From the NCBI GenBank assembly GCA_039105265.1, contig JAPFFF010000012.1:3038001-3102000 (forward strand): a stretch of DNA of 64,000 nucleotides, given 5' to 3'. The stretch's first letter is position 1; the number at the start of each line of letters is the position of its first letter. Shown in pieces: positions 41,901 to 50,874 of the stretch. The position numbers and the translations under genes were made by a program. The DNA comes from Tritrichomonas musculus (lineage: Eukaryota > Parabasalia > Tritrichomonadida > Tritrichomonadidae). The notes under the pieces are model-generated. The model saw nothing but the letters and a program-made list of their open reading frames with translations, was not told the origin of the DNA and made no database searches.

Positions 41901-42405
41901 CAATGTAACGATACTTCTCAAAATTTTCAATAGCGTCTTTATCAATTTTTGAAATAACTTTTTCAATCAATTTTATTTTCTCTGTTTCCCCTGAATTTTT
42001 GATTTCTGGATAGAAAAAATAAAGGTCATCATTTGATTTGACTTTCGTAATTATGTCTTGTATTGTTATAATGCCTTTCTTGAGCAAAAATAAAAGAATT
42101 TGCTTGTTTTTATCAAAAAGTTCAAAAAGCTCATTTTTTACGAAATATTGCTTCATTGGATCTTGAATAAATTCCAAAATTTTGGTGATTTTGTCAGAGA
42201 ATCCTTTTTTTCGATGGTGGTAATTGGATATGGTAGACAATAAATGGAGGAATAATTTAAACTCATGATAATTATCCATGATATTATGTCTGAGAAGATA
42301 ATCTTTGAATATTTCAAAATCTTCTTCGTTGTCTTTGTCAAGAATAGAGATGAAAAGATCATAGAAGTATCTTTTCTCTCGAAAATAATCTTTGATCTCC
42401 ATCAA
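38923..42405 (-). CDS. DUF3447-type N-terminus, 18 BspA-like LRRs and a C-terminal pseudokinase
   Basis: One 1160-aa frame combines three modules. Residues 1 to about 300 match the trichomonad DUF3447/ankyrin-type head (FETNLFLNEKKSVTLMEYAC, FAIHSRSRSMIHLLEEEI, ESIKCHHNEIAEYLVNNGK). About 400-815 holds 18 repeats of 23 residues of the LRR_5/BspA type (for example EITIPSSVNYIGENAFNGCS). About 830-1140 is a kinase fold: Lys858 in VVLKFS is kept, but the catalytic loop reads CHHQLNISN (HRD becomes H971-H972-Q973) and DFG reads D993-F994-S995. Catalysis is therefore unlikely and a pseudokinase is inferred. After DFS comes an insert extremely rich in Asp and His (about 1003-1035), possibly metal-binding. 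Domain XI (CWKEDPDKRPSFEEI) is well kept and TKL-like. No signal peptide or membrane anchor is present, so this BspA-like protein is probably intracellular. Confidence 0.88.
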   Translation of the reverse strand: MMEIKDYFREKRYFYDLFISILDKDNEEDFEIFKDYLLRHNIMDNYHEFKLFLHLLSTISNYHHRKKGFSDKITKILEFIQDPMKQYFVKNELFELFDKNKQILLFLLKKGIITIQDIITKVKSNDDLYFFYPEIKNSGETEKIKLIEKVISKIDKDAIENFEKYRYIGENHTYLCSLIRDDLIKEFVFYLSQNDVNLSKLTIKRSIFETNLFLNEKKSVTLMEYACFYGSVKIYQYLKSKFFAPTQSLMIFAIHSRSRSMIHLLEEEILFDKSDLSDCYVESIKCHHNEIAEYLVNNGKASNVIYVDTEYLFFENYNFYFITDRLIDYLSDYLFYKFCRYDYSAIVQIMINQKVSFDNYQVKEYNLENNDILQIFFDNHMIDIEYFISCQKLFKLKIPSFVTEIRNSSFDGCNCLEKITIPSSVTRIGKNAFYGCSDLKEITIPSSVNYIGENAFNGCSNLKEIKILSSLITRIYKSTFSGCISLKEIKIPSSVTLIDPSAFNQCETLTQIILPHSITRIEEDTFKNCKSLTEIKMPSTVTYIAKGAFQGCKMLKEIQIPSSSTKIEDFTFCGCSSLSEIKIPSGVTEIGEKAFYRCSLLKEIILPSSLICIGFKSFGKCALLKQIMIPSSVDLIGEGAFKCCSSLSEIEISSSMTLLDKSIFEECSSLKKINIPSSVTSIEESAFKKCISLTHLAIPPSLISIGKDAFKECSSLIEITIPSTVTSIESEAFSGCSSLQKIRIPSSIHSIKKATFFNCNSLKEIIIPLSVKTIEKCAFWGCYQLDTKIIPSTVTYFRYAFDGCFKLSEIMDKPIQFQKKEDIPSINDYDIQEILSYKHYSNVCKAIDKRTGKEVVLKFSMDTPSDDKNIFFSYAITNSEIPGIVKINNYRFPSKDSRIIRIDQSKNIINTKGYIIIKDFMKNGNLRDRNTEYLSTKGLNNERMNPTIRSKIIFGIAAIMKKVLKIKDICHHQLNISNILLDDNFEPLLNILDFSSLKEPPPKTDDDDHHHDDDHDMIDYDADIIDHRHDDPDDIYFVSPEEHEGVITDKSVVYSYGIILYMMFNESLNMTINGRTLTRLKTRYLIAKTIVNGGRYQQPNSIPEHYWKLINECWKEDPDKRPSFEEITNILRNDMYAIDEYGMKTNLDELHEYQNRIDHL

Positions 42406-42589
42406 AAAAATTTTTAAACTTTTTGAATTATTATTTCAAAAATTAAATTTTGACAGTCTCAACTTATAATTATCATATCTTTCAAAAAACTTGACATTCA
42501 GTTTATGCGAAATGAAAAATTCAATCGAATGATTTGTGAAGTATTATATTTAATGTTTCGTTTGTAAAATTAAATGCGATGTTTTTGAT

Positions 42590-43220
42590 CTTAAGTTGAA
42601 TTTAGGCTTTGTTAATCTAAAATATATCTTTGGCCAATATATTATTTATATCTCATCAAGAAGCAAAAATATCAAATATTTGGATACAAAACATCAAATT
42701 ATGGCTGGAAAAAGTGACAATACTAAAGACATATTTGATAAAATTATAAAACAAGTAGCAATTCCTAAAAAAATCAAATATATCTAAGATTATGCATTTA
42801 AAATTTGTAAAAACTTGACAAAAGTTGAAATTTTAGAAGATTCTGAACAGATTTTTTTTTAGATTTATTTCTTTATTAATAAAGAATAATGTCCCCTTAA
42901 TAATCCGTTGAGTTGGAAAATATATCATCTTATTTCATAAAATATTTTAATATTGAATATGAATTTTAAAATAGTTTAAAATTTAATATATTAAAATATG
43001 AATTTTTTTATTGATTTAAAAAGGCAATTGTAGCTTTCTTGCATTCAGAAAAGCTTTCTTCTGATTTAAAAGTTTCAAGCATCTCAATACTAGTACACGT
43101 TACGCAAATTTGTGAAAGCTCTTTTTCATAATGTAATCAACTTGCCTGAGTTAAAATTCAGTTAAATTCAGAACTTCAAATAATCGAAAAAGCCACATAT
43201 GTGGTGAAATAATGAACTTT
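42590..43220 (+). pseudogene. BspA-like LRR gene fragment
   Basis: Relics of a BspA-like gene: AGKSDNTKDIFDKIIKQVAI followed by PKKIKYI, a stop, then DYAFKICKNLTKVEILEDSE (to about 42850). After about 170 bp of AT-rich filler come LKVSSISILVHVTQICESSF and KIQLNSELQIIEKATYVV (about 43060-43200). The pattern matches the GKSD-containing spacer and LRR repeats seen in the intact proteins at 49264 and 61034. Stops and the filler show it is dead. Confidence 0.6.
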
Positions 43221-43590
43221 TGTTTCTACTTGTTGTCATTAACTATTATTATATTTTTTTATTTAATTGATTCTCTAAAAAAAATTAAAGAAAATGTACA
43301 AAACAAACTTTATTGCCAAATAATGTTGCAGATGAGTGCCAACAGAAAAGTCTTTTTCGGATCGAGTCTCTTAAAGAAAGAAAGTTACTTTTGTTAAAGA
43401 TTGGTAAATGAGAGCCAAACAACAATGATGCGTTTGCACCATTTTTTTATGATTCTATTTTCTATGCAAGAGTTTTTTATTTCATGTTTAACAATTCATA
43501 ACAAATTCAAAATAATATAGATCTGAAATAATCATTCTTCATTTTAAAAAATTAAGTGAAGAAATTCAATTATTGAATTATACCAGATGA
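43221..43590. other. Short intergenic region
   Basis: 370 bp of AT-rich DNA without a supported gene; the 61-aa frame at 43212-43397 is hydrophobic at its start but has no further support. Confidence 0.4.
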
Positions 43591-44118
43591 CTATGGAACG
43601 TCATCGTTATAATAGGCTGTATTATTTGTTAATCTTCTGGTTTGGATACTTATGGCCCAATGTCCTGCATCGGCAATTGATCTTTTTTCTCCCAATTTGC
43701 CACATGTTGTTGCAGAATGCTTTTTGTACTCATGATAGTACAATGACATAACTTGGCCATCATAACTTCCCCATCTTCCATTTGAGCACGTGAACCAGTG
43801 ATCGTTTCCTTTTGGTGATGAATATGAAACAGATGATGAGCTAAGTAGATTAATAACTTCTTTTCCTAGTTCAAGAGTTACCTCTGTAATTGCAGGAAGA
43901 AGTTCAACCCAATCCTCAGTAAGAGGTCTGGCTTCTTCAGTAACACTATCGATGTTTGGCTTATTTTTTGGTCTAAACGATAAATAGCCAATTAAAACGC
44001 CTACCAACAGGCCGACGGATACGCAAATGCACAATAGGATGTATTTCTTGGCATTCTTGTTTTTCGTTTCTATTTCATCACTACTTTTCAAAAGAGGATC
44101 TTTTGCTATTTCTTCCAT
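43591..44118 (-). CDS. Single-pass membrane protein, 175 aa
   Basis: Not recognised as a family. A short N-terminal tail (1-25) with an acidic/Leu-Leu DPLL motif is followed by one hydrophobic helix YILLCICVSVGLLVGVLIGY (26-45). A soluble domain of about 125 residues comes after it, with two cysteines (FTCSNG and TTCGKL) that could form a disulphide. The basic residues before the helix (KNKNAKK) predict an N-in orientation with the domain outside the cell or inside a vesicle; DPLL-type tails often direct endolysosomal sorting. The domain contains WGSYDGQVMSLYYHEYKKHS, unlike anything I can name. An initiator-like TCATTTTTT on the coding strand has its A about ten bases before the ATG. It is likely a real gene. 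Confidence 0.75.
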   Translation of the reverse strand: MEEIAKDPLLKSSDEIETKNKNAKKYILLCICVSVGLLVGVLIGYLSFRPKNKPNIDSVTEEARPLTEDWVELLPAITEVTLELGKEVINLLSSSSVSYSSPKGNDHWFTCSNGRWGSYDGQVMSLYYHEYKKHSATTCGKLGEKRSIADAGHWAISIQTRRLTNNTAYYNDDVP

Positions 44119-44463
44119 AATAAAAAATGAAATGGCAATCTATTGTCACTTGAATCATGCATATTTCTTTTGAATGAAAAAGATAAGACAATGTCTTATC
44201 TTTTGTAAATAATTTGTGCCGCCGATTTTGTTTATTATGTAATAGTATACATAATATTAGAATATTATTTCACTATAACATAAGTTTTATATTTAAAAAT
44301 TTCTCAATTACTATATGTATTAATTATTTGAATAAATAGTCATTTCATTTAATTCGAATTTGAAAGTATAAATCTAATCAGAACCAGAAAAGCTTTTCTT
44401 TAATTTCTTTTTAAACTTTTTATCTATTCATATGTTTTTTTTATTTAATTAAAACAATTTTCA

Positions 44464-44498
<35 letters not shown>

Positions 44499-44609
44499 AT
44501 CAAAACATTTTGAAAAGGGCAAATATTATTTATGATTAATATCGATATCCTCTTATTTTGATAATATATTAGAAGAAAAGTATACTAAAAATTTGAATAT
44601 ATCTTTTTT
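44119..44609. other. AT-rich intergenic region with a T run
   Basis: About 490 bp, including a 27-base T run at 44464-44490. No gene is recognised. Confidence 0.5.
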
Positions 44610-46163
44610 CTTCTAATATATTTAAAGAAGACTCAAAATATGTAAACAAGAATTACATTAAATTAAGAGAAATTGGTCAAAGGAGCGATGACAGAGTTGA
44701 ATTAATATTTCATATTTCAAAAAAAAGAAGTTTTTGCATTGAAAATTCCATACATTGAAACTCATTTGGATAAACGAGAAAGAAGAAATTATTTGAGCAT
44801 TCGATATCCGTTCATTGTTCCATACATCGGTTATATTAAGTTTGCTGACAAACCGAAATATCTTTTGCTTGAATATATTGAAGGAGAAACTCTTGATAAA
44901 TATGATTTATCACATTTAAATGAACAAGAAAAATACATCATCATTCTTGAACTTCTTCTCACAATTCATTATCTTCATTCAAATAAATACATCTATTGAG
45001 ATTTTCAATGAAAAAAACTAATTTTCAATTAGAAGATGATCCAAATAAAAGACCAAGCATAAATGGTATGATTAAAATTTTTTATACCAAATGCTTTGCC
45101 AAAGTTAAATTTGAAAGTATAAAAGTGCAAAATATAATTTCACTCTTAGAAAATCAAAATGTTCCAGAAATAAACTTCAGCATTGGCAAAATTTATTATG
45201 AAGGAAAATATGTCACACGAAATATTAACAAAGCAATTCATTATTATTCGCTTGCTGCAAATCAAAATCACCCAAATGCACAATTCAACCTCGGTACCAT
45301 TTATTATAAAGGAGAATATGTCACACAAAATATCAACAAAGCGATTCAGTATTTTACACTCGCTGCAAATCACAGTATTCCAGAAGAACAATTCGTTCTC
45401 GGTATTATTTATTTTTTAGGCGAACATATAAAACAGGGTATCAAAAAAGGATTATATTGTATTATGCTAGCATCAATGAATAACTTCCGAAAAGCTAATT
45501 TTTTTGCACGTTTTTTTGCTTCACCAAGGAATATATGTTAAGAAGGACATCCAACAAGCTATTCATTATTACAAAGAAGCGTCTTCATTCGACAATCAAT
45601 ATTCGAAAAACAATCTTGGCATCATATACAAACACGGTTATAATGAAATTGAAGGGAATGCAAGCCTAGCAATTGTATACTTCGAAGAAGCAATTCGACA
45701 GAAAAATGATTATTTGTCAATATATAACTTGGCTCATATTTACATTTATGATGAGACAATCAAAAAGGATCTCAATAAATCAATTGATTTATTAATAAAA
45801 TCAATAAATAAATTTAAACATTCTTATATTTTGTTATGTTTAGCATTACTTAAACGATTTGATTCCAATATTGAAACAATCAATCAGGAACTTAAAAAAA
45901 GAACAGATATAACTAAAAGTGCAATGAGGAGGATACTAAAGAAAATAGCTTTATTAAAGTTGAATTTTGATGCACAATATGAATCATATCGAAATAAGGA
46001 TTACTTATATAATTTTAAATTAAAACCAGTTGAATCATCAAAAATAGAAAATATAAAAGAAAAAGTTGTTCCACCAAAATATCCAAATGCGAAAGATCTT
46101 TCATCAGAATTTTACAAAGGTTTCGGAGAAGATTTATATAGATCCAAAATAGAAATAACATAG
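44610..46163 (+). pseudogene. Broken TKL-type kinase / Sel1-repeat gene
   Basis: A host gene of the trichomonad kinase-Sel1 type, broken in at least three places. About 44640-44999 encodes the kinase N-lobe (ALKIPYIETHLDKRERRNYL, LLLEYIEGETLDKYDLSHLN) to HYLHSNKYIY, where a stop falls. The catalytic loop, DFG region and most of the C-lobe are missing: the next frame starts near the domain end at EDDPNKRPSINGMIKIF. Sel1 repeats follow (INFSIGKIYYEGKYVTRNIN, KAIHYYSLAANQNHPNAQFN) to 45540, then a third frame 45504-46163 with more Sel1 repeats (QQAIHYYKEASSFDNQYSKN) and a C-terminal tail. There is also a frame change near 44730. The deletion of the catalytic core means no active kinase could be made. 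Confidence 0.8.
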
Positions 46164-46280
46164 TATTTGATTCATTTTTAGACATATTTGTTGTATTTTT
46201 ATTGTATCCTAATTTATCTTTTTATATTGCTATACTAATTAATTTACTTTATCTAAATATTACTGTTATTAATTTAATTT

Positions 46281-46429
46281 TATAATATTTAATTTTTTTC
46301 AATGTGATTCATATATATTATCTATAATAAAGTATAACATTATATTTTCCGATATATACATGATATAATATATTAGTATTGAATCGATTTGTTTTATATT
46401 TCATTGGTTTTTCAAAGAAAATATTTTCA

Positions 46430-46512
<83 letters not shown>

Positions 46513-46925
46513 ATCAATATAAAAAAAGTCTGGTGTCAGGATCAAAGCTGTCTACTTATTATATGATTTTTTTAAAAATATATATATTTATAAATATATA
46601 TATTTATATAAATTTTATTTAGTTAGTCAATGATTTAATTCTTTAAATGTAATAATTAGTTGTATTCGATATTTATTGTGTGAATTCATTTTTTTTTTTC
46701 TTTTATTTTACTTTATTTGGTCCTTTTGAAAGAAGCTCTACAATTTCTTGATGATTGTTTTCTCTTGCATAATCAATGGCAGCTCTGTAAAATTATCTTT
46801 CAAAAATACCATAAAAATTCTATTTTTTCAATATCATGAAAAAAAGATAGACTTGAATATTATTAATGTTTTTGATTTGTAAAGATATTGATATCAATAT
46901 CTTTATGTCTTACTAATATTTAAAC
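46281..46925 (-). pseudogene. Duplicated 3' end of a DUF3447-ankyrin gene
   Basis: This stretch is a direct duplicate of about 52004-52570: same 3' flank (with GTCTGGTGTCAG), same terminal ankyrin unit read on the minus strand (RAAIDYARENNHQEIVELLS) and same following spacer. Similarity ends abruptly near 46925. The copies differ by point changes and by a huge expansion of an A run (46444-46511, about 68 A) that is only 13 A in the other copy. It has no 5' part and is a fragment. Confidence 0.75.
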
Positions 46926-47161
46926 TATTTAGTAGTATATATAAATGGCATGATTTTTTAACGTCCCTTCGGGTCCTTTAAAACATACCTCCATTTATCA
47001 GCTAGAAACGACTTTTTGAAAAGATATTAGGTCATCGAACTTTTTGAGAGTCTATCTATCTGGCCAGATAATTCAATAGATATTTGTTCGGTCAAGAGAT
47101 TGATAGGTAATTTGGCTTTTCAATATTTTTGAGATAGCTTATTGAATTCGACTTTTTGTGA
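46926..47161. other. Short intergenic region with a hairpin
   Basis: At 46956-46983 an imperfect palindrome (TTTTAACGTCCC-TTC-GGGTCCTTTAAAA) can fold as a hairpin. The sequence after it is richer in G+C than usual but codes for nothing recognised. Confidence 0.4.
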
Positions 47162-48181
47162 ATGTATTTGTCTGATGGGAATGGAATCATAGCTGACAAA
47201 GAAAGAGCAATTAACTACATTTTAATTGCTTCTGATAATGGTCATATTGAAGCCAAAAGGAAACTTGGCGAGTTGTTTTATAAAGGTGATGGTGTTACTA
47301 TGAAAAAAACAACAATAGCTAATTATTTCAAAGAAGCTTCTGATTTAAATGATATTGAATCGATGTACATTTATGCGAATATGCTATACGAAGGAGATGG
47401 AATTGAAACAGATAAAGTATTATCTCTTAAATATTATAATAAAGAAGCTGATAAAGGACATGTTAATTCGATGCTAAAATATGCGAAAATTATTTATAAA
47501 GTTGATAAAATAACAAGTGCTTCTTATTTCAAAAAGGCAGATGATCACAATGATTTAAATGCAAGGAATTGTTATGGTATTATGCTTTTAAATGGCGATG
47601 GTGTTAAAGAAAATTCACAAGAAGCTGCACGTTATTTTAAGAAAGCTTGTGATTGCAATTTTATAGATGCAATTAATAATTATTCTAATGTACTTTATTT
47701 TGGCTATGGTGTTCCAATGGACAAAGTGCAAGCTACTCATTATTATAAAATTGCAAGTGATCTTGGCCATCTTGACGCAATGAATAATTATGCAAACTTG
47801 TTGTATGAAGGCTCAGTTGTTCCTGAAGATAAAAAGCTTGCTTTGCAATTGTTTCAAAAAGCTGCAGATGATGGCCATGTGTATGCTGCCTTTAATTTTT
47901 CTTTCTTGATGGAAAATGACGATTCAGCGCATATTGATGATAACGTACTGATGCACTATTACAAATTGGCAGCCGATGGAAATCACGTCCATGCTCTCAA
48001 TAGATATGCTGTTTACAAGGAAAAGATTGGTGAAGGTGAAGAAGCAATGAAGTATTATAAAATGGCTGCTGATAAAGGTCATGCTGAAGCTGCATTCTTT
48101 TATGGAAAAAACAGTTTTACTGGCAAATACGTCAATATTGACAAAAATGAAGGTTACATTTATTTGCATGGCATTCATTAA
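47162..48181 (+). CDS. Sel1-like repeat protein
   Basis: A 339-aa protein made almost wholly of Sel1-type (tetratricopeptide-like) repeats of 36-37 residues. About nine copies follow the pattern A..YY..AAD.GH.DA...YA..LY.G.GV..D (for example ATHYYKIASDLGHLDAMNNY and LALQLFQKAADDGHVYAAFN). Such helical repeats act as protein-interaction scaffolds, including in ER-associated degradation and signalling. No kinase domain or signal peptide is present. The frame begins within a repeat (MYLSDGNGIIADKERAINYI), so the protein may be an N-terminally shortened derivative of the kinase-Sel1 proteins seen just upstream, or Sel1-only. There are no internal breaks. No clear promoter is seen. Expression is uncertain. 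Confidence 0.75.
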   Translation: MYLSDGNGIIADKERAINYILIASDNGHIEAKRKLGELFYKGDGVTMKKTTIANYFKEASDLNDIESMYIYANMLYEGDGIETDKVLSLKYYNKEADKGHVNSMLKYAKIIYKVDKITSASYFKKADDHNDLNARNCYGIMLLNGDGVKENSQEAARYFKKACDCNFIDAINNYSNVLYFGYGVPMDKVQATHYYKIASDLGHLDAMNNYANLLYEGSVVPEDKKLALQLFQKAADDGHVYAAFNFSFLMENDDSAHIDDNVLMHYYKLAADGNHVHALNRYAVYKEKIGEGEEAMKYYKMAADKGHAEAAFFYGKNSFTGKYVNIDKNEGYIYLHGIH

Positions 48182-48497
48182 ATTTGAAACATTAAATATG
48201 ATATTTATTTCATCTAATAATTAGCGCTTAAAAAAATTAATGAAATTAAAGATTTTGTTGTGTAAAATTTAAGAAAAGTATTGATTACGCTTGTATATAA
48301 ACTTGTAATTATCGTTCATGCAAGTTAAAAGTTTTGTCATTTATTAGATGATAGAATGCATCAAGAAATTTCATCCAAATTACTACAAGTTTTTTCTATT
48401 AAGATAATACTTTAAAATATATCTAGATAATTTAAGATAAAATTGCAATTATTAGATCAAGAACAATAAACCATATATAAGAACTTCGTCTTTTGAA

Positions 48498-49045
48498 TGA
48501 AATGAAAATATTTCAACAAAAAGATGATGAAGATCTAAAACTGTTCATCAAAAGTGGTGAAATTAAATCATGGAAAGTTTACATGAAGGATCGTGATGAA
48601 TCTATCTATAAAGATAAATGGTTATTATCCATTACAACCTCCAATTTTCAGATTAATTGATGTTCCTTATCGTATAAATGTATCTAAAGATGTCCGTGTT
48701 TGCTCAAGTTTCTTACATTCTAATTACAGTGCATCATCTTCAATTTACAATCTTGTTGTTAACGTTAGAGATATACTTCAAAGACCAGATGAAAATTATG
48801 CAATTCAGAAATATAAATTGAACCTTTGGAAAACAGATAGAGATCAATTTTATGAAAATGCAAAGGGTTCTTGCTAAAAAGCACGAGATAGCCTGAAATA
48901 CTATATTGGAGAATATGCAATAAATGATTGATTAATGGTTATCCTCATGACCAATTTAATCTTAGTGTCTTTTATTTGGAAGGAAAAATATATCACACTA
49001 GATATCACCAAAGCGATTCATTTGTGATTATATAATCATAAAACT
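48498..49045 (+). pseudogene. Ubiquitin-conjugating enzyme (E2)-Sel1 gene relic
   Basis: Two frames together show an E2-like fold. The first has SWKVYMKDRDESIYKDKW (about 48570-48620). The second (48593-48877) has YPLQPPIFRLIDVPYRINVS, then a DVRVCSSFL region at the active-site cysteine position and YNLVVNVRDILQRPDENYAI, typical of E2 cores. A frame change separates them, a stop follows GSC at 48877, and a Sel1-like piece (WKEKYITLDITKAIHL) continues in broken frames to about 49045. It is a dead host gene that joined an E2 domain to Sel1 repeats. Confidence 0.65.
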
Positions 49046-49263
49046 ATGGTTTTAGAGATTTAATTGGCCATATAATATCAATCATCAAATGAAACTGATT
49101 TCTGAGAATAAATTTTCTTTTTTCATTATTTATTTATATCTGCTTTTTTATCAAAAAGTTCATCAACATTTCAAAAAATGCTCAAAATAAAAGATGAAAA
49201 TAAAAATATGTAGTTAATTTATTTATTGATTCGAAATTGAAAAAGAATTGAAATTATTTATTT

Positions 49264-50874
49264 TCATTTTTTGTTGCTACCACTTTCTTCATTTTGCTTT
49301 GCAAATCCAGCCTGCTGCTTCATATATAGTTCAAGCATCGATTTCATTTGGTTTATTTGGTCTTCAAATTCTTTTTTCTGGTTTTCAAAATCATTTTGTT
49401 GCTTTTGCAATTTCTCTTCAAAATCATTTTGTTGCTTTTGCAATTTCTCTTCAAAATCTTTTTGCTGATTTTGCAATTTCTCTTCAAAATCTTTTTGCTG
49501 ATTTTGCAATTTTGCTTCATTGGATTCAAGTTGATGGATTTTGTTTGTTAATTGTTCGTTAATAGATTCAAGTTGGCGTATTTTATCTTCTTTTTTTAGT
49601 TTTTCTTCTTCTTCTTCTTTTAGAAGTCTTTCTTTTTCTTCTTTTTGAAGCCTTTCTTCTTCTCCTTCAATATCTTCAATGTAATAGATTTTATCTTTGT
49701 AATTTTTAAGCATATATTCATTAAATTTAGCATTTTTTCTAACGAGTATCCTTGCTTTTTTGGGTAACATCCATTTACATTCACCGGATTCAAAATCAAT
49801 ATTTTCTGCATTTGGGAAAACGATAATTGAAATATTATCACAATATCTGAAGCTACTTAAATTGAATTTGATATATTTACCAAGGAATTCAACATACTTG
49901 ATAAGATTGCAATCATCAAAAGCGTAATTATTAATATGTTTGATGTGTGAATAAATTACGATGCTTTCTATATCACGCCTTGCAACTAAGATAGTATCAA
50001 ATATGCCACTGCCTTTTTCGCTTTCCATTATAATATAATTGCCATCTATCAACTTAAAAAACTTGTTTTCTGTCGAAACATCAATTTTGAATAGATTAGA
50101 AGTATATTCAAAGTCGCCTATATACTCAACATTTTCAGGAATAGATATACTCTCAATACTGCTATTGCTGAAAGGACTAACTATTTCCCTGAGTTTAGAT
50201 TTGGCTTCAAATCTGACAGATTTCAATTTATCAGTATCAGAAAAAGATTCTGGTCCAATCACTTCAACGCTTGCTGGAATTAACAAATCCTCAATTAAAG
50301 AATTACTAAATGCCTGATATGCAATAATTTTGAGTTCAGAATTTGTTTCAAATTTAAGGGATTTCAATTTATTACTATAACCAATTGATCTTCGTTCTAT
50401 AATGCTGACTTGAGCAGGAATCACAACTTCTTCTACATCATAAATAATGAAAAGGAGATCATCAAATTTGTCAATGTTATCTTTGCTTTTGCCAAGAAGA
50501 ATTTGGTTGTTATATAAAAAAAAATGACGATTCTTAGGTGAGACTTCAATTTCATCAAGGCGGTCAATAAGGCATATAAAATTATTTGGTCCTTGAACAC
50601 TTGCTGGAATTTGGAGTTTTTTGACACGTGCTTCTTTTAAACAATAGTTCCCAAAAAATTTAACTTCCGAGTCTTCTGGAAATGTTATTGAGTCAATGTT
50701 ACATTCATAAAATGACCTATCTTCTATGGAAATTATATTATATTTTTTATTTCCTTTTTCATAAAATCGTGGAATAAAAATGTTTCCAGTAGCTTTAGGT
50801 GATTGAGTAATTGAAGCAGTATTATTTGATTCGTCGATTTTGACTATAAGACCATCTTTTATTTCGAATTCCAT
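49264..50874 (-). CDS. BspA-like LRR protein with C-terminal coiled coil
   Basis: A 536-aa protein. Residues 1 to about 385 are BspA/LRR_5-type repeats (SIEDRSFYECNIDSITFPED, LKIIAYQAFSNSLIEDLLIP), including the GKSDN-containing spacers common in trichomonad members. From about 405 the chain becomes a long charged coiled coil (EEERLQKEEKERLLKEEEEE, IRQLESINEQLTNKIHQLES), ending with four 11-residue units LQ(N/K)QQ(K/N)DFEEK and a Ser/Asn tail. There is no signal peptide and no transmembrane segment, whereas many surface BspA-like proteins have a C-terminal anchor; an intracellular, oligomerising scaffold is more likely. Initiator-like TCATAT/TCACAT motifs lie within about 30 bases before the start on the coding strand. 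Confidence 0.88.
   Translation of the reverse strand: MEFEIKDGLIVKIDESNNTASITQSPKATGNIFIPRFYEKGNKKYNIISIEDRSFYECNIDSITFPEDSEVKFFGNYCLKEARVKKLQIPASVQGPNNFICLIDRLDEIEVSPKNRHFFLYNNQILLGKSKDNIDKFDDLLFIIYDVEEVVIPAQVSIIERRSIGYSNKLKSLKFETNSELKIIAYQAFSNSLIEDLLIPASVEVIGPESFSDTDKLKSVRFEAKSKLREIVSPFSNSSIESISIPENVEYIGDFEYTSNLFKIDVSTENKFFKLIDGNYIIMESEKGSGIFDTILVARRDIESIVIYSHIKHINNYAFDDCNLIKYVEFLGKYIKFNLSSFRYCDNISIIVFPNAENIDFESGECKWMLPKKARILVRKNAKFNEYMLKNYKDKIYYIEDIEGEEERLQKEEKERLLKEEEEEKLKKEDKIRQLESINEQLTNKIHQLESNEAKLQNQQKDFEEKLQNQQKDFEEKLQKQQNDFEEKLQKQQNDFENQKKEFEDQINQMKSMLELYMKQQAGFAKQNEESGSNKK
49383..49512 (-). repeat. 33-bp coding tandem repeat (four units)
   Basis: Four units of 33 bp within the BspA-like gene, each encoding 11 residues of coiled coil. 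They alternate between CATTTTGTTGCTTTTG and CTTTTTGCTGATTTTG variants in pairs, suggesting two rounds of duplication. Confidence 0.85.

Noticed and set aside
46318-46545. 75-aa minus-strand frame with a poly-Phe run
   Set aside because: It is the reading of the 68-base A run and has no coding meaning.
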